From Synechococcus sp. UW140 (lineage in GTDB: Bacteria; Cyanobacteriota; Cyanobacteriia; PCC-6307; Cyanobiaceae), in NCBI GenBank assembly GCA_945877115.1, contig CAMCQR010000009.1:1-43555 (forward strand): a stretch of 43,555 nucleotides of DNA, given 5' to 3'. The position numbers and the translations under genes were made by a program. The notes beneath the pieces were generated by a model. The model did no database searches. It was not told the origin of the DNA and saw only the letters and a list, made by a program, of their open reading frames with translations. Of the stretch, positions 27,737 through 36,497 are shown piece after piece (position 1 is the stretch's first letter; every line of letters begins with the position of its first letter).

Positions 27737-28741
27737 ATGCGCCCCCTGGGCAGCACGGACGTGCAGGTCACCTTTCTTGGCACCAGCTCTGGGGTTCCCA
27801 CCCGGGGCCGCAACGTTTCGTCGGTGGCCGTGCGGCTGCCGCAACGGGCGGAGCTCTGGCTTTTTGACTGTGGCGAAGGCACCCAGCACCAGTTTCTGCG
27901 CAGTGACCTGAGGGTTTCCCAGCTGCGGCGGATCTTCATCACCCACATGCATGGAGACCATATCTTTGGCCTGCCTGGGCTGCTGGCCAGCCTGGGGCTC
28001 GCGGGCCGCTGCCCCGGGGTCGATCTCTACGGACCCGATCCCTTGCGCGATTACCTGGAAGGGGTCCTGAGGACGTCCTCCACCCGCATTGGCTATCCCC
28101 TTCGCAGCCACCGGGTCCGCCAGGCCGCCCAGAGCGGCGAGGTCCTGCTGGACGATGGCGACTTGAGCGTGCGCTGCACCCCCCTCAACCATCGGATCCC
28201 CGCCTACGCCTACCGGATTGACCAGAAACCGCTGCCGGGACGTTTTGATGTAAACCTGGCCAGGGAATTGGGCATTCCCCCCGGTCCGATCTATGCCCAA
28301 CTCAAGGCAGGACAGACGGTGACCCTGGAGGACGGTCGGGTGATCCACGGGGAACGACTCTGCGGCCCGCCTCGCCCAGGTTGCAGTTTGGTGTATTGCA
28401 CGGACACCGTGTTCTGCGAAGCGGCGGTCGAGCTCTCCCGCGGCGCCGACCTGTTGATCCACGAATCGACCTTTGCCCATGGTGAAGCGGAAATGGCCAT
28501 TCAGAAACAGCACTCCACCAGCACCATGGCAGCCCAAACCGCCCTGGCCGCCGGGGTGAAGCAACTGGTGCTGACCCATCTCAGCCCCAGGTACGTGCTG
28601 GGCAATCCAGTCACCCCGGAGGACCTGGAAGCCGAGGCGCGGGCCATTTTTGCTGAGACCCGGGTGGCCCGGGACTTTATGCGGCTGGACCTGACACCAG
28701 GGGGTGAAGCCGATATTGACAGCGACCCCCACGCGGACTGA
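27737..28741 (+). CDS. rnz: Ribonuclease Z
   Basis: A tRNA 3'-end endonuclease that trims precursors lacking encoded CCA, which suits the tRNA-Val here that has no CCA. The 334 residues have [18 protein letters not shown], the zinc motif [22 protein letters not shown], the flexible-arm region ([15 protein letters not shown]), [11 protein letters not shown] and LTHLSPRY. The start at 27737 gives the usual N-terminus a few residues before the first strand. It is divergent from the SpoIID gene with only about 50 bases between starts. Confidence 0.96.
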   Translation: MRPLGSTDVQVTFLGTSSGVPTRGRNVSSVAVRLPQRAELWLFDCGEGTQHQFLRSDLRVSQLRRIFITHMHGDHIFGLPGLLASLGLAGRCPGVDLYGPDPLRDYLEGVLRTSSTRIGYPLRSHRVRQAAQSGEVLLDDGDLSVRCTPLNHRIPAYAYRIDQKPLPGRFDVNLARELGIPPGPIYAQLKAGQTVTLEDGRVIHGERLCGPPRPGCSLVYCTDTVFCEAAVELSRGADLLIHESTFAHGEAEMAIQKQHSTSTMAAQTALAAGVKQLVLTHLSPRYVLGNPVTPEDLEAEARAIFAETRVARDFMRLDLTPGGEADIDSDPHAD

Positions 28742-28761
28742 GCCTGCAACAGTTCACATGG

Positions 28762-28791
28762 ATCACGGCCCGTGCACCCACGGGCCGTGAT
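28762..28791 (+). terminator. Perfect 13-bp hairpin between rnz and psbV
   Basis: ATCACGGCCCGTG-CACC-CACGGGCCGTGAT begins 21 bases after the rnz stop. There is no T run. It may end the rnz message or form part of the psbV 5' region. Confidence 0.5.
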
Positions 28792-28837
28792 ACAAGGTCT
28801 CAGTCGCGGTCTAACCGCCAGTTCCCCGGCTTCTCCC

Positions 28838-29350
28838 ATGGCCCCCTTCCTCCACTCAGCCCTTCGCGCCTTCGCCAAAACCTTGCTGGTTCTGCCCTTG
28901 GCGCTGCTGGTCTGCTTTGCCGGCCCTGCCACCGCCGCTCGGTGGGACTCCGCCACCCTGACGGTGCCCTCAGCGGCCAATGGCACAACAGTGACGTTCA
29001 GCGAGAAGGAAATGAAGAGCGGTCGCAAGCTGTTCAACGAAACCTGCGCCAGCTGTCACGCTGGCGGGATCACCAAGACCAACCAGAATGTGGGCCTGGA
29101 TCCCGAGACCCTGGCCCTAGCCACCCCTCCCCGGGACACGGTGGATGCCTTGGTGGACTTCATGAAGAACCCCACTTCATACGATGGTGAATACAGCATC
29201 TCGGATGTTCATCCCAGCCTACGCAGTAGCGATGTTTATGTAAAGATGCGCGATCTCGATGAGGAAGACCTGCGGCTGATTGCCGGCTATATCCTTGTCG
29301 CCCCCAAGGTGCAAGGCATTCAATGGGGCGGTGGCAAGATCTACTTCTGA
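28838..29350 (+). CDS. psbV: Photosystem II cytochrome c550
   Basis: An extrinsic lumenal protein that stabilises the oxygen-evolving Mn cluster. The 170-residue precursor has a Sec signal (TLLVLPLALLVCFAG, cleavage near PATAA|RW). It has the heme motif CASCH at 70-74, and a conserved SDVHPSLRSSDVY segment whose H125 is the expected second heme ligand. It ends GGGKIYF. The ATG at 28838 is chosen because the signal peptide follows; an in-frame ATG does not occur at the 28772 GTG. A 10-bp hairpin follows the gene. Confidence 0.97.
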   Translation: MAPFLHSALRAFAKTLLVLPLALLVCFAGPATAARWDSATLTVPSAANGTTVTFSEKEMKSGRKLFNETCASCHAGGITKTNQNVGLDPETLALATPPRDTVDALVDFMKNPTSYDGEYSISDVHPSLRSSDVYVKMRDLDEEDLRLIAGYILVAPKVQGIQWGGGKIYF

Positions 29351-29357
29351 TTGATCC

Positions 29358-29789
29358 CTATGACCCCTGCCTGGATGCTGGCTTTCTGACCTGGCATCCA
29401 TCCCAACCCCCAGACCCATCAGGGCCTGGGGGTTGATCTTTGTCTGGCTCCATCGATGCCGGCAATTTGCTATACCACCATTCCTGCAACGGAGCCGGCA
29501 GCCGCTGGGGAAACAGGGTGATCACTGTCGGAGTGGGACGGGAGCCTGGTTGCAGCAATTCCACCGAGTAGGAGGGGCAGCGCCTTGCCGCCAGGTCTGG
29601 CACGAAGCGACGGCCGATGCGTCGCCAACTGGGTTCCTTACTCCGCCAGGCCAAGCGGCAACAGGGCCAAGGCAACTCTTCACGATCAAAGAGGCGGCAG
29701 CAAGGTCCCAGGACCCGAAAGCTGAACTGGCCTCCGGGACTGGCATGTTCACTGCCGAATTCCAACAAGCCGTGGACCTGAACAGTCAT
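29358..29789 (-). CDS. Unknown protein downstream of petF
   Basis: I do not recognise a family with certainty. The 143-residue frame is Cys- and Trp-rich (FRVLGPCCRLFDREEL, WPCCRLAWRSKEPSW, VPDLAARRCPSYSVELL) and its codon choice resembles its neighbours, so it is probably real up to about residue 113 (EWWYSKLPASMEP). The last 30 residues (DKDQPPGPDGSGGWDG onward) read through the psbV terminator hairpin and may not be conserved. There is no signal peptide or membrane span. It begins 67 bases after petF on the same strand, suggesting co-transcription. The CC pairs could bind metal; this is only a guess. Confidence 0.55.
   Translation of the reverse strand: MTVQVHGLLEFGSEHASPGGQFSFRVLGPCCRLFDREELPWPCCRLAWRSKEPSWRRIGRRFVPDLAARRCPSYSVELLQPGSRPTPTVITLFPQRLPAPLQEWWYSKLPASMEPDKDQPPGPDGSGGWDGCQVRKPASRQGS
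29404..29441 (+). terminator. Terminator after psbV
   Basis: CAACCCCCAG and CTGGGGGTTG form a perfect 10-bp stem with a 12-base loop (29404-29435), followed by a short T-rich ATCTTTGT. It lies 54 bases after the psbV stop and inside the 3' part of the opposite-strand gene. Confidence 0.65.
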
Positions 29790-29856
29790 AAAAAAGCCAC
29801 CCGGCTGGGTGGCGACGGGAGATGAACTGGACGAACGCTGAATCGCGATTTCGAAC

Positions 29857-30156
29857 TCAGTACAGCTCTTCTTCGGCGTGGGTCTTGATCGTGCAGTCGG
29901 AGGTGGGGTAAGCCACGCAGGTCAACACGAAACCGCCCTCGATTTGGTCGTCATCAAGGAAGCTTTGATCGGATTGGTCAACGGTGCCGGCGGTGAGCTT
30001 GCCTGCGCAGGTGGAGCAGGCACCAGCGCGACAGGAATAAGGGAGGTCGATGCCCTGTTCTTCAGCAGCATCAAGGATGTACTGGTCGTCAGGAACCTCA
30101 ATGGTCTTGTTGAGGCCTTCGCTCTCGTTGATGAGGGTGACCTTGTAGGAAGCCAT
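29857..30156 (-). CDS. petF: Plant-type [2Fe-2S] ferredoxin
   Basis: Carries electrons from photosystem I to FNR, thioredoxin reductase and other acceptors. The 99 residues have cluster ligands C42, C47, C50 and C80 ([15 protein letters not shown] and FVLTCVAYP), plus the acidic surface and C-terminal EEELY typical of the photosynthetic form. Length is standard. It is transcribed away from psbV. The 142 bases upstream hold a CGCTGGG/CCCAGCG hairpin (30221-30241) and presumably the promoter. The thioredoxin-reductase chain FtrV at 39666 uses this class of donor. Confidence 0.98.
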   Translation of the reverse strand: MASYKVTLINESEGLNKTIEVPDDQYILDAAEEQGIDLPYSCRAGACSTCAGKLTAGTVDQSDQSFLDDDQIEGGFVLTCVAYPTSDCTIKTHAEEELY

Positions 30157-30298
30157 GAAAGGGAGTGAAGCTCACAGGCGACGGTGGAGCCGTGCCTGAA
30201 GGACGTGCCCTTCCTACACCCGCTGGGGGGGATTCCCAGCGGTCTTGGGCCCGCAGGCTGGGAAGGCCAATCAAAAGGCCTGAAGTGATCAGCGTGTC

Positions 30299-31333
30299 TT
30301 ATGCAACATCACGCCGTATCTCCAGGCGCATCAATCCCCAACTCTCCTGGCGCGCCACCAATTGGGCCCGCCAGCCCTGGGCCGCCAACACCTTCTCCAG
30401 GCCAGGGGCCTGGTCCACCAGCAAGCCACTCAGGAAACCCACCCCTGCCGGAGCCAGCAAGGAACGGAAGGAGGGGCTGAGGGCCTCGATCACGGGGGCC
30501 AGGATGTTGCAGAGCAACAAGTCGGCGGGGCGGCCCTCCAGCAGGATTTCCAGGGTGCTGGCGGAGCCGAGGGCGAGGCGCAGCTGGGCTGGGGCCAGCG
30601 ACCCATCGCCCACCGTGAAATCGTTGAGGCGCGCATTCTCAGTGGTGGACCGTATGGCCAGGCTGTCGGTGTCCACCGCCGCCACTTGGCAGGCACCCAG
30701 CCGCAGGGCGGCCAAGGCCAGGATGCCGCTGCCGCAGCCCAGATCGGCGACCCGCAGACCCTCCAGGGGGGCTAGGGCCCCAAGACCGCCCCGTTGCTCC
30801 GCCAAGGCTTCCAGAGCTTCGAGGCAGAGGCGAGTGGAGGGATGGCTGCCGGTGCCGAAGGCGCTGCCCGGATCCATCCGAATCGGCCGACGATGGGCCT
30901 GATCTGCGGGGGCCTCAAGCCAGGCCGGCAGTATCAACAGCGTCTGGCCGACGGGATCGGGTTGCCAGTGCTGCTTCCAGGAAAGACTCCAGTCTTCGTC
31001 GTCCTGGCGATGCCACGCCAACGGCGGCAGGGAGAGGCCAAAGGGCTCTCCCAGGGGCGCCAAGGCCCGCGCCAGTTCGACCCGTTCGGGGGCAGGCCAG
31101 TCGATTTCGGGCAGCCAAGCCAGGAGCAGGCAGCGCTGGGGGCTTTCCGGCCGATGGGTGAGGGCCACCCGGGAAATGCCAAGTGTTGGCAACTTCCAGA
31201 GCAAGGATTCCTCCAGTTCCGGCGCACAGACCATCTCCAGACGCCACCAGGCCATGGCCCCAGATCCCTGGGCACCAGCCAGGCCTGGGGAACCGTCGCC
31301 GGGGGGGAAGGCAGGCTCTGGGGTCGGCCCCAT
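30299..31333 (-). CDS. prmA: Ribosomal protein L11 methyltransferase
   Basis: Trimethylates L11 using S-adenosylmethionine. The motifs MDPGSAFGTGSHPSTRLCLE, VADLGCGSGILALAALRLGA (SAM loop), AVDTDSLAI and LLLCNILAPVIEAL are diagnostic. The first Met codon at 31333 overlaps the serA stop (TGATG). An internal Met at 31255 (MAWWRLEMV) is closer to where the family usually starts, and either may be used. The length is 344 residues from 31333. Its target, L11, is encoded in the same window at 6723-7148. Confidence 0.94.
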   Translation of the reverse strand: MGPTPEPAFPPGDGSPGLAGAQGSGAMAWWRLEMVCAPELEESLLWKLPTLGISRVALTHRPESPQRCLLLAWLPEIDWPAPERVELARALAPLGEPFGLSLPPLAWHRQDDEDWSLSWKQHWQPDPVGQTLLILPAWLEAPADQAHRRPIRMDPGSAFGTGSHPSTRLCLEALEALAEQRGGLGALAPLEGLRVADLGCGSGILALAALRLGACQVAAVDTDSLAIRSTTENARLNDFTVGDGSLAPAQLRLALGSASTLEILLEGRPADLLLCNILAPVIEALSPSFRSLLAPAGVGFLSGLLVDQAPGLEKVLAAQGWRAQLVARQESWGLMRLEIRRDVA

Positions 31334-32919
31334 CACAGGGTCACCGGATGGGCCTCCTTAATGCCCTCGATAGCGTGAATGGAACTCAGGAGTTCGGAAG
31401 GGATGGGATCATCGATCCCCACCACCATGACGGCATCGCCGCGCACGATGCGCCGGCCCACCTGCATCGAAGCAATGTTGACGTTGTGTTCGCCCAGCAG
31501 GGAACCCAACTGACCAATAATGCCAGGCATATCGCGGTGACGGGTGAACAACATGTGGCTGCTGGGAACCACATTCACCGGGAAATCATCGATGGAGATG
31601 ATGCGCAATTCGCCATCACTGAACACGGCCCCGGTGACGGAGTGGTGGCCCTTGACCCCGTCGCAACTGAGGCGCAGCGAACCACCAGCAAAATCCCGGC
31701 TGGCTTCATCCTTCACTTCCAGCACCTTGATGCCCCGATCACGGGCCTCCAGGGCGGCGTTGACGAAATTGATGCTGTCGCCCAAGGCCGTGGACAGCAC
31801 ACCCTTGAGGGCCGCCACCACCAGGGGCTGGGAAGGATGGGCCGCGAAGTCACCCTGCAAGCGCACTTCCAGGGCGCCGATCTGGCCGCCCGAAAGCTGG
31901 CTGAGCAGTTGGCCAAGGGTTTCAGCCAGCTGCAAATGGGGTTTGAGCTGGTCCATCACTTCCGGCGTCAGGCCTGGAATGTTGACGGCACTGCGGGCGG
32001 GCAGCCCCAAAAGCACATCCCGAATCTGTTCGGCCACATCAATGGCCACGTTTTCCTGCGCTTCTTCGGTTGAAGCCCCTAGGTGCGGAGTCAGGATCAG
32101 CCGCTCTTTGACCTGGCGCAACGGGGAGTCGGCAGCCAGGGGTTCCTTGGCATAAACGTCGAGGGCAGCGCCAGCAATCACCCCGGTTTCGACCGCCTCA
32201 GCCAGCGCCGCCTCATCGACGATGCCGCCCCGGGCGCAGTTCACCAGCCGGGCGGTGGGTTTCATGGTGCGCAGCAGCTCGGCATTGACCAAATTTTCGG
32301 TCTCCGGGGTGCGGGGTAGGTGCAGGGTGATGTAATCCGCTTCGGCAAACAACTGGGGCAGGGACAGGAGCCTCACCTGCATTTGCTGGGCACGATCCGG
32401 CGAGACAAACGGGTCGTAGGCGGTCACATCCATGCCCATGGCCCGGGCCACCCGGGCGACATGGGAACCGATCTTGCCGAGACCCACAACCCCCAGGGTC
32501 TTCTTGTAGAGCTCATTGCCGACGTAGGTCTTGCGATCCCAGCCCCCCGCCATCGTGCTGGCATGGGCATGGGGCACATGGCGCGAGAGGGACAACATCA
32601 AGGCCAGGGCTTGCTCGGCGGCAGCGATGGTGTTGCCCTCGGGCGAATTGACGACCAAAACGCCACGGCGGGTGGCGGCCTTGACATCGACATTGTCGAC
32701 GCCAACGCCGGCACGGCCAATGATGCGCAACTTGGTAGCCGCTTCAATCACAGGCGCCGTCACCTGGGTGCCGGATCGGATCATGAGGGCGGCGTAATCG
32801 CCGATCAGGCCAATCAGCTCGTCCTGAGACAGGCCCGTGCGCACATCCACATGGGCGACCTGGGAAAGAATGTCAATCCCAATCTGGTCGATGGGATCGG
32901 AGACCAGAACCTTTGTCAT
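31333..32919 (-). CDS. serA: D-3-phosphoglycerate dehydrogenase
   Basis: First step of serine synthesis: 3-phosphoglycerate plus NAD to 3-phosphohydroxypyruvate. The 528-residue long form has a substrate domain (MTKVLVSDPIDQIGIDIL, ALMIRSGT), the NAD-binding GVVGLGKIGSHVARVA, and catalytic Arg/Glu/His in NCARGGIVDE and LTPHLGAS. An intervening ASB domain follows, then a C-terminal ACT domain (HRDMPGIIGQLGSLLGEHN) that can sense serine. The start at 32919 fits the family; the frame upstream is noise antisense to the next gene. Its stop overlaps the prmA start. Confidence 0.98.
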   Translation of the reverse strand: MTKVLVSDPIDQIGIDILSQVAHVDVRTGLSQDELIGLIGDYAALMIRSGTQVTAPVIEAATKLRIIGRAGVGVDNVDVKAATRRGVLVVNSPEGNTIAAAEQALALMLSLSRHVPHAHASTMAGGWDRKTYVGNELYKKTLGVVGLGKIGSHVARVARAMGMDVTAYDPFVSPDRAQQMQVRLLSLPQLFAEADYITLHLPRTPETENLVNAELLRTMKPTARLVNCARGGIVDEAALAEAVETGVIAGAALDVYAKEPLAADSPLRQVKERLILTPHLGASTEEAQENVAIDVAEQIRDVLLGLPARSAVNIPGLTPEVMDQLKPHLQLAETLGQLLSQLSGGQIGALEVRLQGDFAAHPSQPLVVAALKGVLSTALGDSINFVNAALEARDRGIKVLEVKDEASRDFAGGSLRLSCDGVKGHHSVTGAVFSDGELRIISIDDFPVNVVPSSHMLFTRHRDMPGIIGQLGSLLGEHNVNIASMQVGRRIVRGDAVMVVGIDDPIPSELLSSIHAIEGIKEAHPVTL

Positions 32920-33035
32920 GTCGGGCCAATGGTGTGCCCCTGGGGAGCGTGAAGGAGGGGGCAGCCCGATGGGGCTTGCCGGGGGTGCAGTGTAGTGAGC
33001 TACTTGACGGCGCCCGCGGTGGGCGGGGGGGTTTG

Positions 33036-33539
33036 GTGTCCTTGAACGTGGTGGTGGTGCTGGATGACCAGGAGCGGTTGCGAGCCCTGCGGGATGAACT
33101 GGCTGCAGCGGAACCTCCCCTGCAGCAATTGGTGGCCATTGGCCCCGGCGAAACGGATCCGGCCACGGTCGAAAGGCTGGATCCCACCACGGCCCGCCGC
33201 CGCCGCCAGCGCTCAATGGCCCGCTGGCTGCTGCCCTTCGGCTTCCTGGCGGGCCTCACGTTCACCCAGATCACGGATCTGCAAACCTTCTCCGCCCTGG
33301 GTCCTTGGGGCGAACCCGTGATTGGCGGACTGCTGGGATTGGTTTCCGGCTGGATGGGCAGCTTTGCCGCCGCCTTCAGCGTGGCTTCCGAGGATGCCGA
33401 CCGGGTACGGGGCTTGCGCAATCGACTGGAGGAAGGCCAGTGGCTGCTGCTCCTGGAGCCAGCGGCCGGCCAAGACATTCCTTGGACCACCTTGCAACGG
33501 GCCCGGCCCAAGGCGGTGGTGCGGCTGGGGGAGACTTAG
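33036..33539 (+). CDS. Unknown membrane protein, conserved-looking
   Basis: Not recognised by function. From a probable GTG at 33036 the 167 residues contain a charged N-terminal part (VLDDQERLRALRDELAAAE), a basic patch (TARRRRQRSMARW), and two hydrophobic segments (LLPFGFLAGLTFTQIT and IGGLLGLVSGWMGSFAAAF). A soluble tail follows (EDADRVRGLRNRLEEGQWLL, ending VVRLGET). The two segments rich in Gly could form a helical hairpin. It is divergent from serA (117 bases between starts) and ends 21 bases before the PSII-S4 gene, so the two are probably one operon. An upstream GTG/ATG start is possible but would overlap serA. Confidence 0.72.
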   Translation: MSLNVVVVLDDQERLRALRDELAAAEPPLQQLVAIGPGETDPATVERLDPTTARRRRQRSMARWLLPFGFLAGLTFTQITDLQTFSALGPWGEPVIGGLLGLVSGWMGSFAAAFSVASEDADRVRGLRNRLEEGQWLLLLEPAAGQDIPWTTLQRARPKAVVRLGET

Positions 33540-33560
33540 CAGTCGGTTAAAAGTTCAAGA

Positions 33561-34346
33561 ATGCCTTTGCGAGAAACCTTGTCGGAGGGGAGCCCGTTGG
33601 CCCTGGCCCTCGAGCCAGTGGTGGCGGCCGCCGAAGCGGCCCTGCGGACCTGGCAACCCATCTGGACAGGTTTCCTGAGCGCCGCAGTGCGCGAGGAAGC
33701 GGAAATCCGGCTGAAGGCCCTCAGTGAGCTCAGCTTGATCAGCGATGGCGGCTATCCCGGTAGCGAACGCCGCCAACTGCTGCTGCAACGCAGTGAAGCC
33801 TTAGTGCCGGCGCAAGATCAGCCCCCCCCGGTGCTGGGGCTGGAGATCGCCGGGAACTTTCTTTTTGATCCCGCCGCCGCCGCGGATTTCCGCCAGGCCC
33901 TGGTCAGCGCCGGCGCCCAGGACGAGCAAATTGGCGATCTCTGGCCCCGCGGTGACCGGGGGGCCCAGGCCATCGTCGGCGCCGAGCTGGCCCAGAAACT
34001 GGACGGCATGGAGGGGCTGGTCCGCACCGTGGCGGTGCGCTTCGAAGCGCGGCCCCTAGCGGAACTGGCCCTGCCAGCACCGCGGGCCCAGCGCGACCTG
34101 CACACGGTGGAGGCTTCCCAGCGCCTGGATGCGGTGGCCTCCGCAGGATTCGGCCTCTCCCGCAACCGCATGGCGACCCTGATACGGGAGGGGTCTGTCC
34201 GCATCGACTGGAAGGTGGTGACCAGCCCCAGCCGGGCACTGGCGGTGGGGGATCGGGTGCAGCTGGAAGGTCGGGGAGAGTTAAGGGTCGAGGGCGTCAG
34301 TGAAACGAAACGGGGTCGCTGGAGGATCCATCTGGTTCGCTCCTAA
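33561..34346 (+). CDS. Photosystem II S4-domain protein
   Basis: A cyanobacterial and plastid family named for association with PSII; the exact role is unknown, with RNA binding expected from the S4 domain. The 261-residue protein has an N-terminal region related to the YlmH group (GYPGSERRQLLLQRSEAL, LGLEIAGNFLFDPAA, IGDLWPRGDRGAQAIV). Its C-terminal S4 domain is at about 190-250 (ASQRLDAVASAGFGLSRNRM, GSVRIDWKVVTSPSRAL, GDRVQLEGRGELRV). Start at 33561 (ATG). Its partner may be the membrane protein just upstream. Confidence 0.9.
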   Translation: MPLRETLSEGSPLALALEPVVAAAEAALRTWQPIWTGFLSAAVREEAEIRLKALSELSLISDGGYPGSERRQLLLQRSEALVPAQDQPPPVLGLEIAGNFLFDPAAAADFRQALVSAGAQDEQIGDLWPRGDRGAQAIVGAELAQKLDGMEGLVRTVAVRFEARPLAELALPAPRAQRDLHTVEASQRLDAVASAGFGLSRNRMATLIREGSVRIDWKVVTSPSRALAVGDRVQLEGRGELRVEGVSETKRGRWRIHLVRS

Positions 34347-34371
34347 CGCCAGCCGATGGTTCTGGTTGGCG
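34347..34371 (+). terminator. Hairpin directly after the PSII-S4 gene
   Basis: CGCCAGCC and GGTTGGCG pair over 8 bp (one G-T) around a 9-base loop, starting at the first base after the TAA stop. No T run follows. Further short stems are at 34390-34405 (TCCTGC/GCAGGA) and 34482-34494 (CCTGG/CCAGG). Confidence 0.35.
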
Positions 34372-34503
34372 CGGCGGCTACGGTTTAGGTCCTGCCGTCG
34401 CAGGAAGGCCGACTGAGCTGGTGCTAATTTCAGTTCGTCGGACGAAACGTTGAATGACGTTCCTCGGCAGCCCAACGGCCACCTGGTTTCCAGGCGATTA
34501 GTC

Positions 34504-34575
34504 GGGCGATTAGCTCAGAGGTAGAGCACTACCTTGACACGGTAGGAGTCACTGGTTCGATTCCAGTATCGCCCA
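34504..34575 (+). tRNA. tRNA-Val (anticodon GAC)
   Basis: A cloverleaf is readable: acceptor GGGCGAT/ATCGCCC plus discriminator A, D arm GCTC...GAGC, anticodon stem CTACC/GGTAG enclosing TTGACAC (anticodon GAC), and a T arm with GGTTCGATTCC. The CCA end is not encoded. It decodes GTC/GTT valine codons. It sits between the PSII-S4 gene and murD. Confidence 0.95.
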
Positions 34576-34605
34576 TCTTTCTTACTCCTTTTGGCAGGTT
34601 TTCCT

Positions 34606-36006
34606 ATGGCCACCGAGGACCTCCCAACGACCATGGTCCTGGGGCTCGGTAGGTCCGGCATCGGTGCCGCACGGCTGCTGCGTTCCCAGGGCCATGGGGT
34701 CTTGATTGTCGAAAGCCGAAACAACGATGCCCTACGGGCCCAGGCGGAAAGCCTGGCCAGCGAAGGCATCGAGGTGCTTCTGGATGCCCCCCTGACCCCT
34801 GACACCTTCGGGGGCCTGCCCAGACCCGTGCGGGTGGTGGTCAGCCCCGGAATCCGCTGGGACCATCCCCTGCTGCAGGCCTGGCGGGGCGAGGGCATTC
34901 CGGTGGAAGGCGAACTCAGCTCCACGTGGCGCGCCACGGCCGGAACCCCCTGGATCGGCATCACCGGCACCAACGGCAAGACCACGGTGACCCATCTCGT
35001 GCATCACCTCCTCAGGGAAGCCGGACGGGATGCGCCCCTTTGTGGCAATGTCGGCTTTTCGGCCGCCGAACTAGCCTTGCAACGCCAGGCTTCCGGCGCC
35101 AAGCCTCCGGACTGGTTGGTGGTTGAAGTGAGCAGCTATCAGATCGAGGCGGCCCCGGAATTGGCACCCGCCATCGGCGTGTGGACCACCCTCACCCCCG
35201 ATCACCTGGAACGCCACGGCACCATCGAGGCCTACCGGGCCATCAAACGGGGCCTGATCGAACGATCCCAGAGGCGCATCCTGAATGCCGACGATCCCGA
35301 CCTGCGCTCCCAGGCGCCGAGCTGGGATCGGGTCGACTGGGTCACAGCGGGTTCCGCCAGGGATCTGCCAGCGGGTCTCGATCCCCTGCTTTCGATCGAG
35401 AACGGCCAGGTTCAAGGACGCTCAGGCCCCCTGTTTGCCGCCGACTGCCTGGCCATGCCAGGGGCCCACAATCGCCAGAACATGCTGCTGGCCACGGCGG
35501 TGGGCCTGCACGCCGGCCTCACTGCGGCGCAGATGGAGAGGGCCTTGCGGTGCTTTCCCGGTGTGCCCCATCGCCTCGAACGCCTGCGGCAGCTTGGTGA
35601 AATCACCTGGTACAACGACAGTAAGGCCACCAACTACGACGCCGCCGAGGTAGCCCTCAAGGCTTTGACAGCCCCCCTGGTGGTCCTGGCCGGAGGCCAG
35701 GCGAAACAAGGGGACGCCAGAGGCTGGTTGGCCCAACTGCGCCAGCAGGCGGCAGCTGTTGTGGTCTACGGGGCGGCGGCCGAAGAATTTGAAGCCCTCC
35801 TGCACCAAGACGGCTACCCCGGCCCATTGCATCGGGTCGCTGGACTGGAGCAGGCGGTACCCCTGGCGGCTGGCCTGGCGGCCGACCTGGCCACAGCCAG
35901 CGGCAAGGCCAGCGTGCTGCTGTCGCCGGCCTGTGCCAGCTTCGATCAATACAGCGATTTCGAGGCCCGTGGCGACCATTTTCGGGCCCTTGTGGCCGCC
36001 CTCTGA
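34606..36006 (+). CDS. murD: UDP-N-acetylmuramoylalanine-D-glutamate ligase
   Basis: Adds D-Glu to UDP-MurNAc-L-Ala in peptidoglycan synthesis, in the cytoplasm. The 466 residues contain the N-terminal UDP-binding fold (MVLGLGRSGIGAARLL), the ATP P-loop GITGTNGKTT at 118-127, VVEVSSYQIE, LTPDHLERHG, GAHNRQNMLLA, VPHRLERL and WYNDSKATN, and the C-terminal LSPACASFDQY. Length is normal. The ATG is at 34606; a TTG five codons upstream is in frame. It starts 30 bases after tRNA-Val. Confidence 0.98.
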   Translation: MATEDLPTTMVLGLGRSGIGAARLLRSQGHGVLIVESRNNDALRAQAESLASEGIEVLLDAPLTPDTFGGLPRPVRVVVSPGIRWDHPLLQAWRGEGIPVEGELSSTWRATAGTPWIGITGTNGKTTVTHLVHHLLREAGRDAPLCGNVGFSAAELALQRQASGAKPPDWLVVEVSSYQIEAAPELAPAIGVWTTLTPDHLERHGTIEAYRAIKRGLIERSQRRILNADDPDLRSQAPSWDRVDWVTAGSARDLPAGLDPLLSIENGQVQGRSGPLFAADCLAMPGAHNRQNMLLATAVGLHAGLTAAQMERALRCFPGVPHRLERLRQLGEITWYNDSKATNYDAAEVALKALTAPLVVLAGGQAKQGDARGWLAQLRQQAAAVVVYGAAAEEFEALLHQDGYPGPLHRVAGLEQAVPLAAGLAADLATASGKASVLLSPACASFDQYSDFEARGDHFRALVAAL

Positions 36007-36029
36007 TCCTTTCGCCTTTCTGGAACGCC

Positions 36030-36491
36030 ATGGCCCACTGGTTGATGAAAAGCGAACCAGATGTCTTCGGTATTGATCATCTCAAGGCCGAAGGAACCAC
36101 CCTCTGGGATGGCATCCGCAACTACCAGGCCCGCAATTTCATGCGCACGATGGCCATCGGTGACCGGGCTTTTTTCTATCACTCCAATATCACCCCTCCC
36201 GGCATTATCGGCCTGATGGAAGTGGTGGAGGTTGGACTCCCTGACCCCAGTCAATTTGATCCGCAATCGAAATACTTCGATCCCGCCTCAAAGCCGGAAG
36301 CTCCGCGTTGGGATTGTGTACGGCTGAAATATCTGGCCACATTCGCCCCGCTGTTGGCCCTAGATCGACTGCGCGAAGAGTTCACCCCCGAAGAATTGGC
36401 GGTGGTGCGTCGCGGCAACAGGCTATCCATTTTGCCGGTGCCCGAGGCCTGCGCGACCCGTCTTTATGAATTGCTGGGGGCACCGAGCTAG
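36030..36491 (+). CDS. EVE-domain protein
   Basis: The EVE (PUA-like) fold includes human THYN1 and is thought to bind modified bases in DNA or RNA; the role in cyanobacteria is unknown. The 153-residue single-domain protein has HWLMKSEPDVFGIDHL, TTLWDGIRNYQARNFMR, GDRAFFYHSNITPPGIIGLM, and a later WDCVRLKYLATF segment. Start at 36030, 23 bases after murD and on the same strand. Confidence 0.93.
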   Translation: MAHWLMKSEPDVFGIDHLKAEGTTLWDGIRNYQARNFMRTMAIGDRAFFYHSNITPPGIIGLMEVVEVGLPDPSQFDPQSKYFDPASKPEAPRWDCVRLKYLATFAPLLALDRLREEFTPEELAVVRRGNRLSILPVPEACATRLYELLGAPS

Positions 36492-36497
36492 GCCGCC

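Noticed and set aside
27686-28732. Upstream extension of the SpoIID frame
   Set aside because: The frame stays open but lies antisense to rnz and contains no SpoIID similarity, so it is a shadow.
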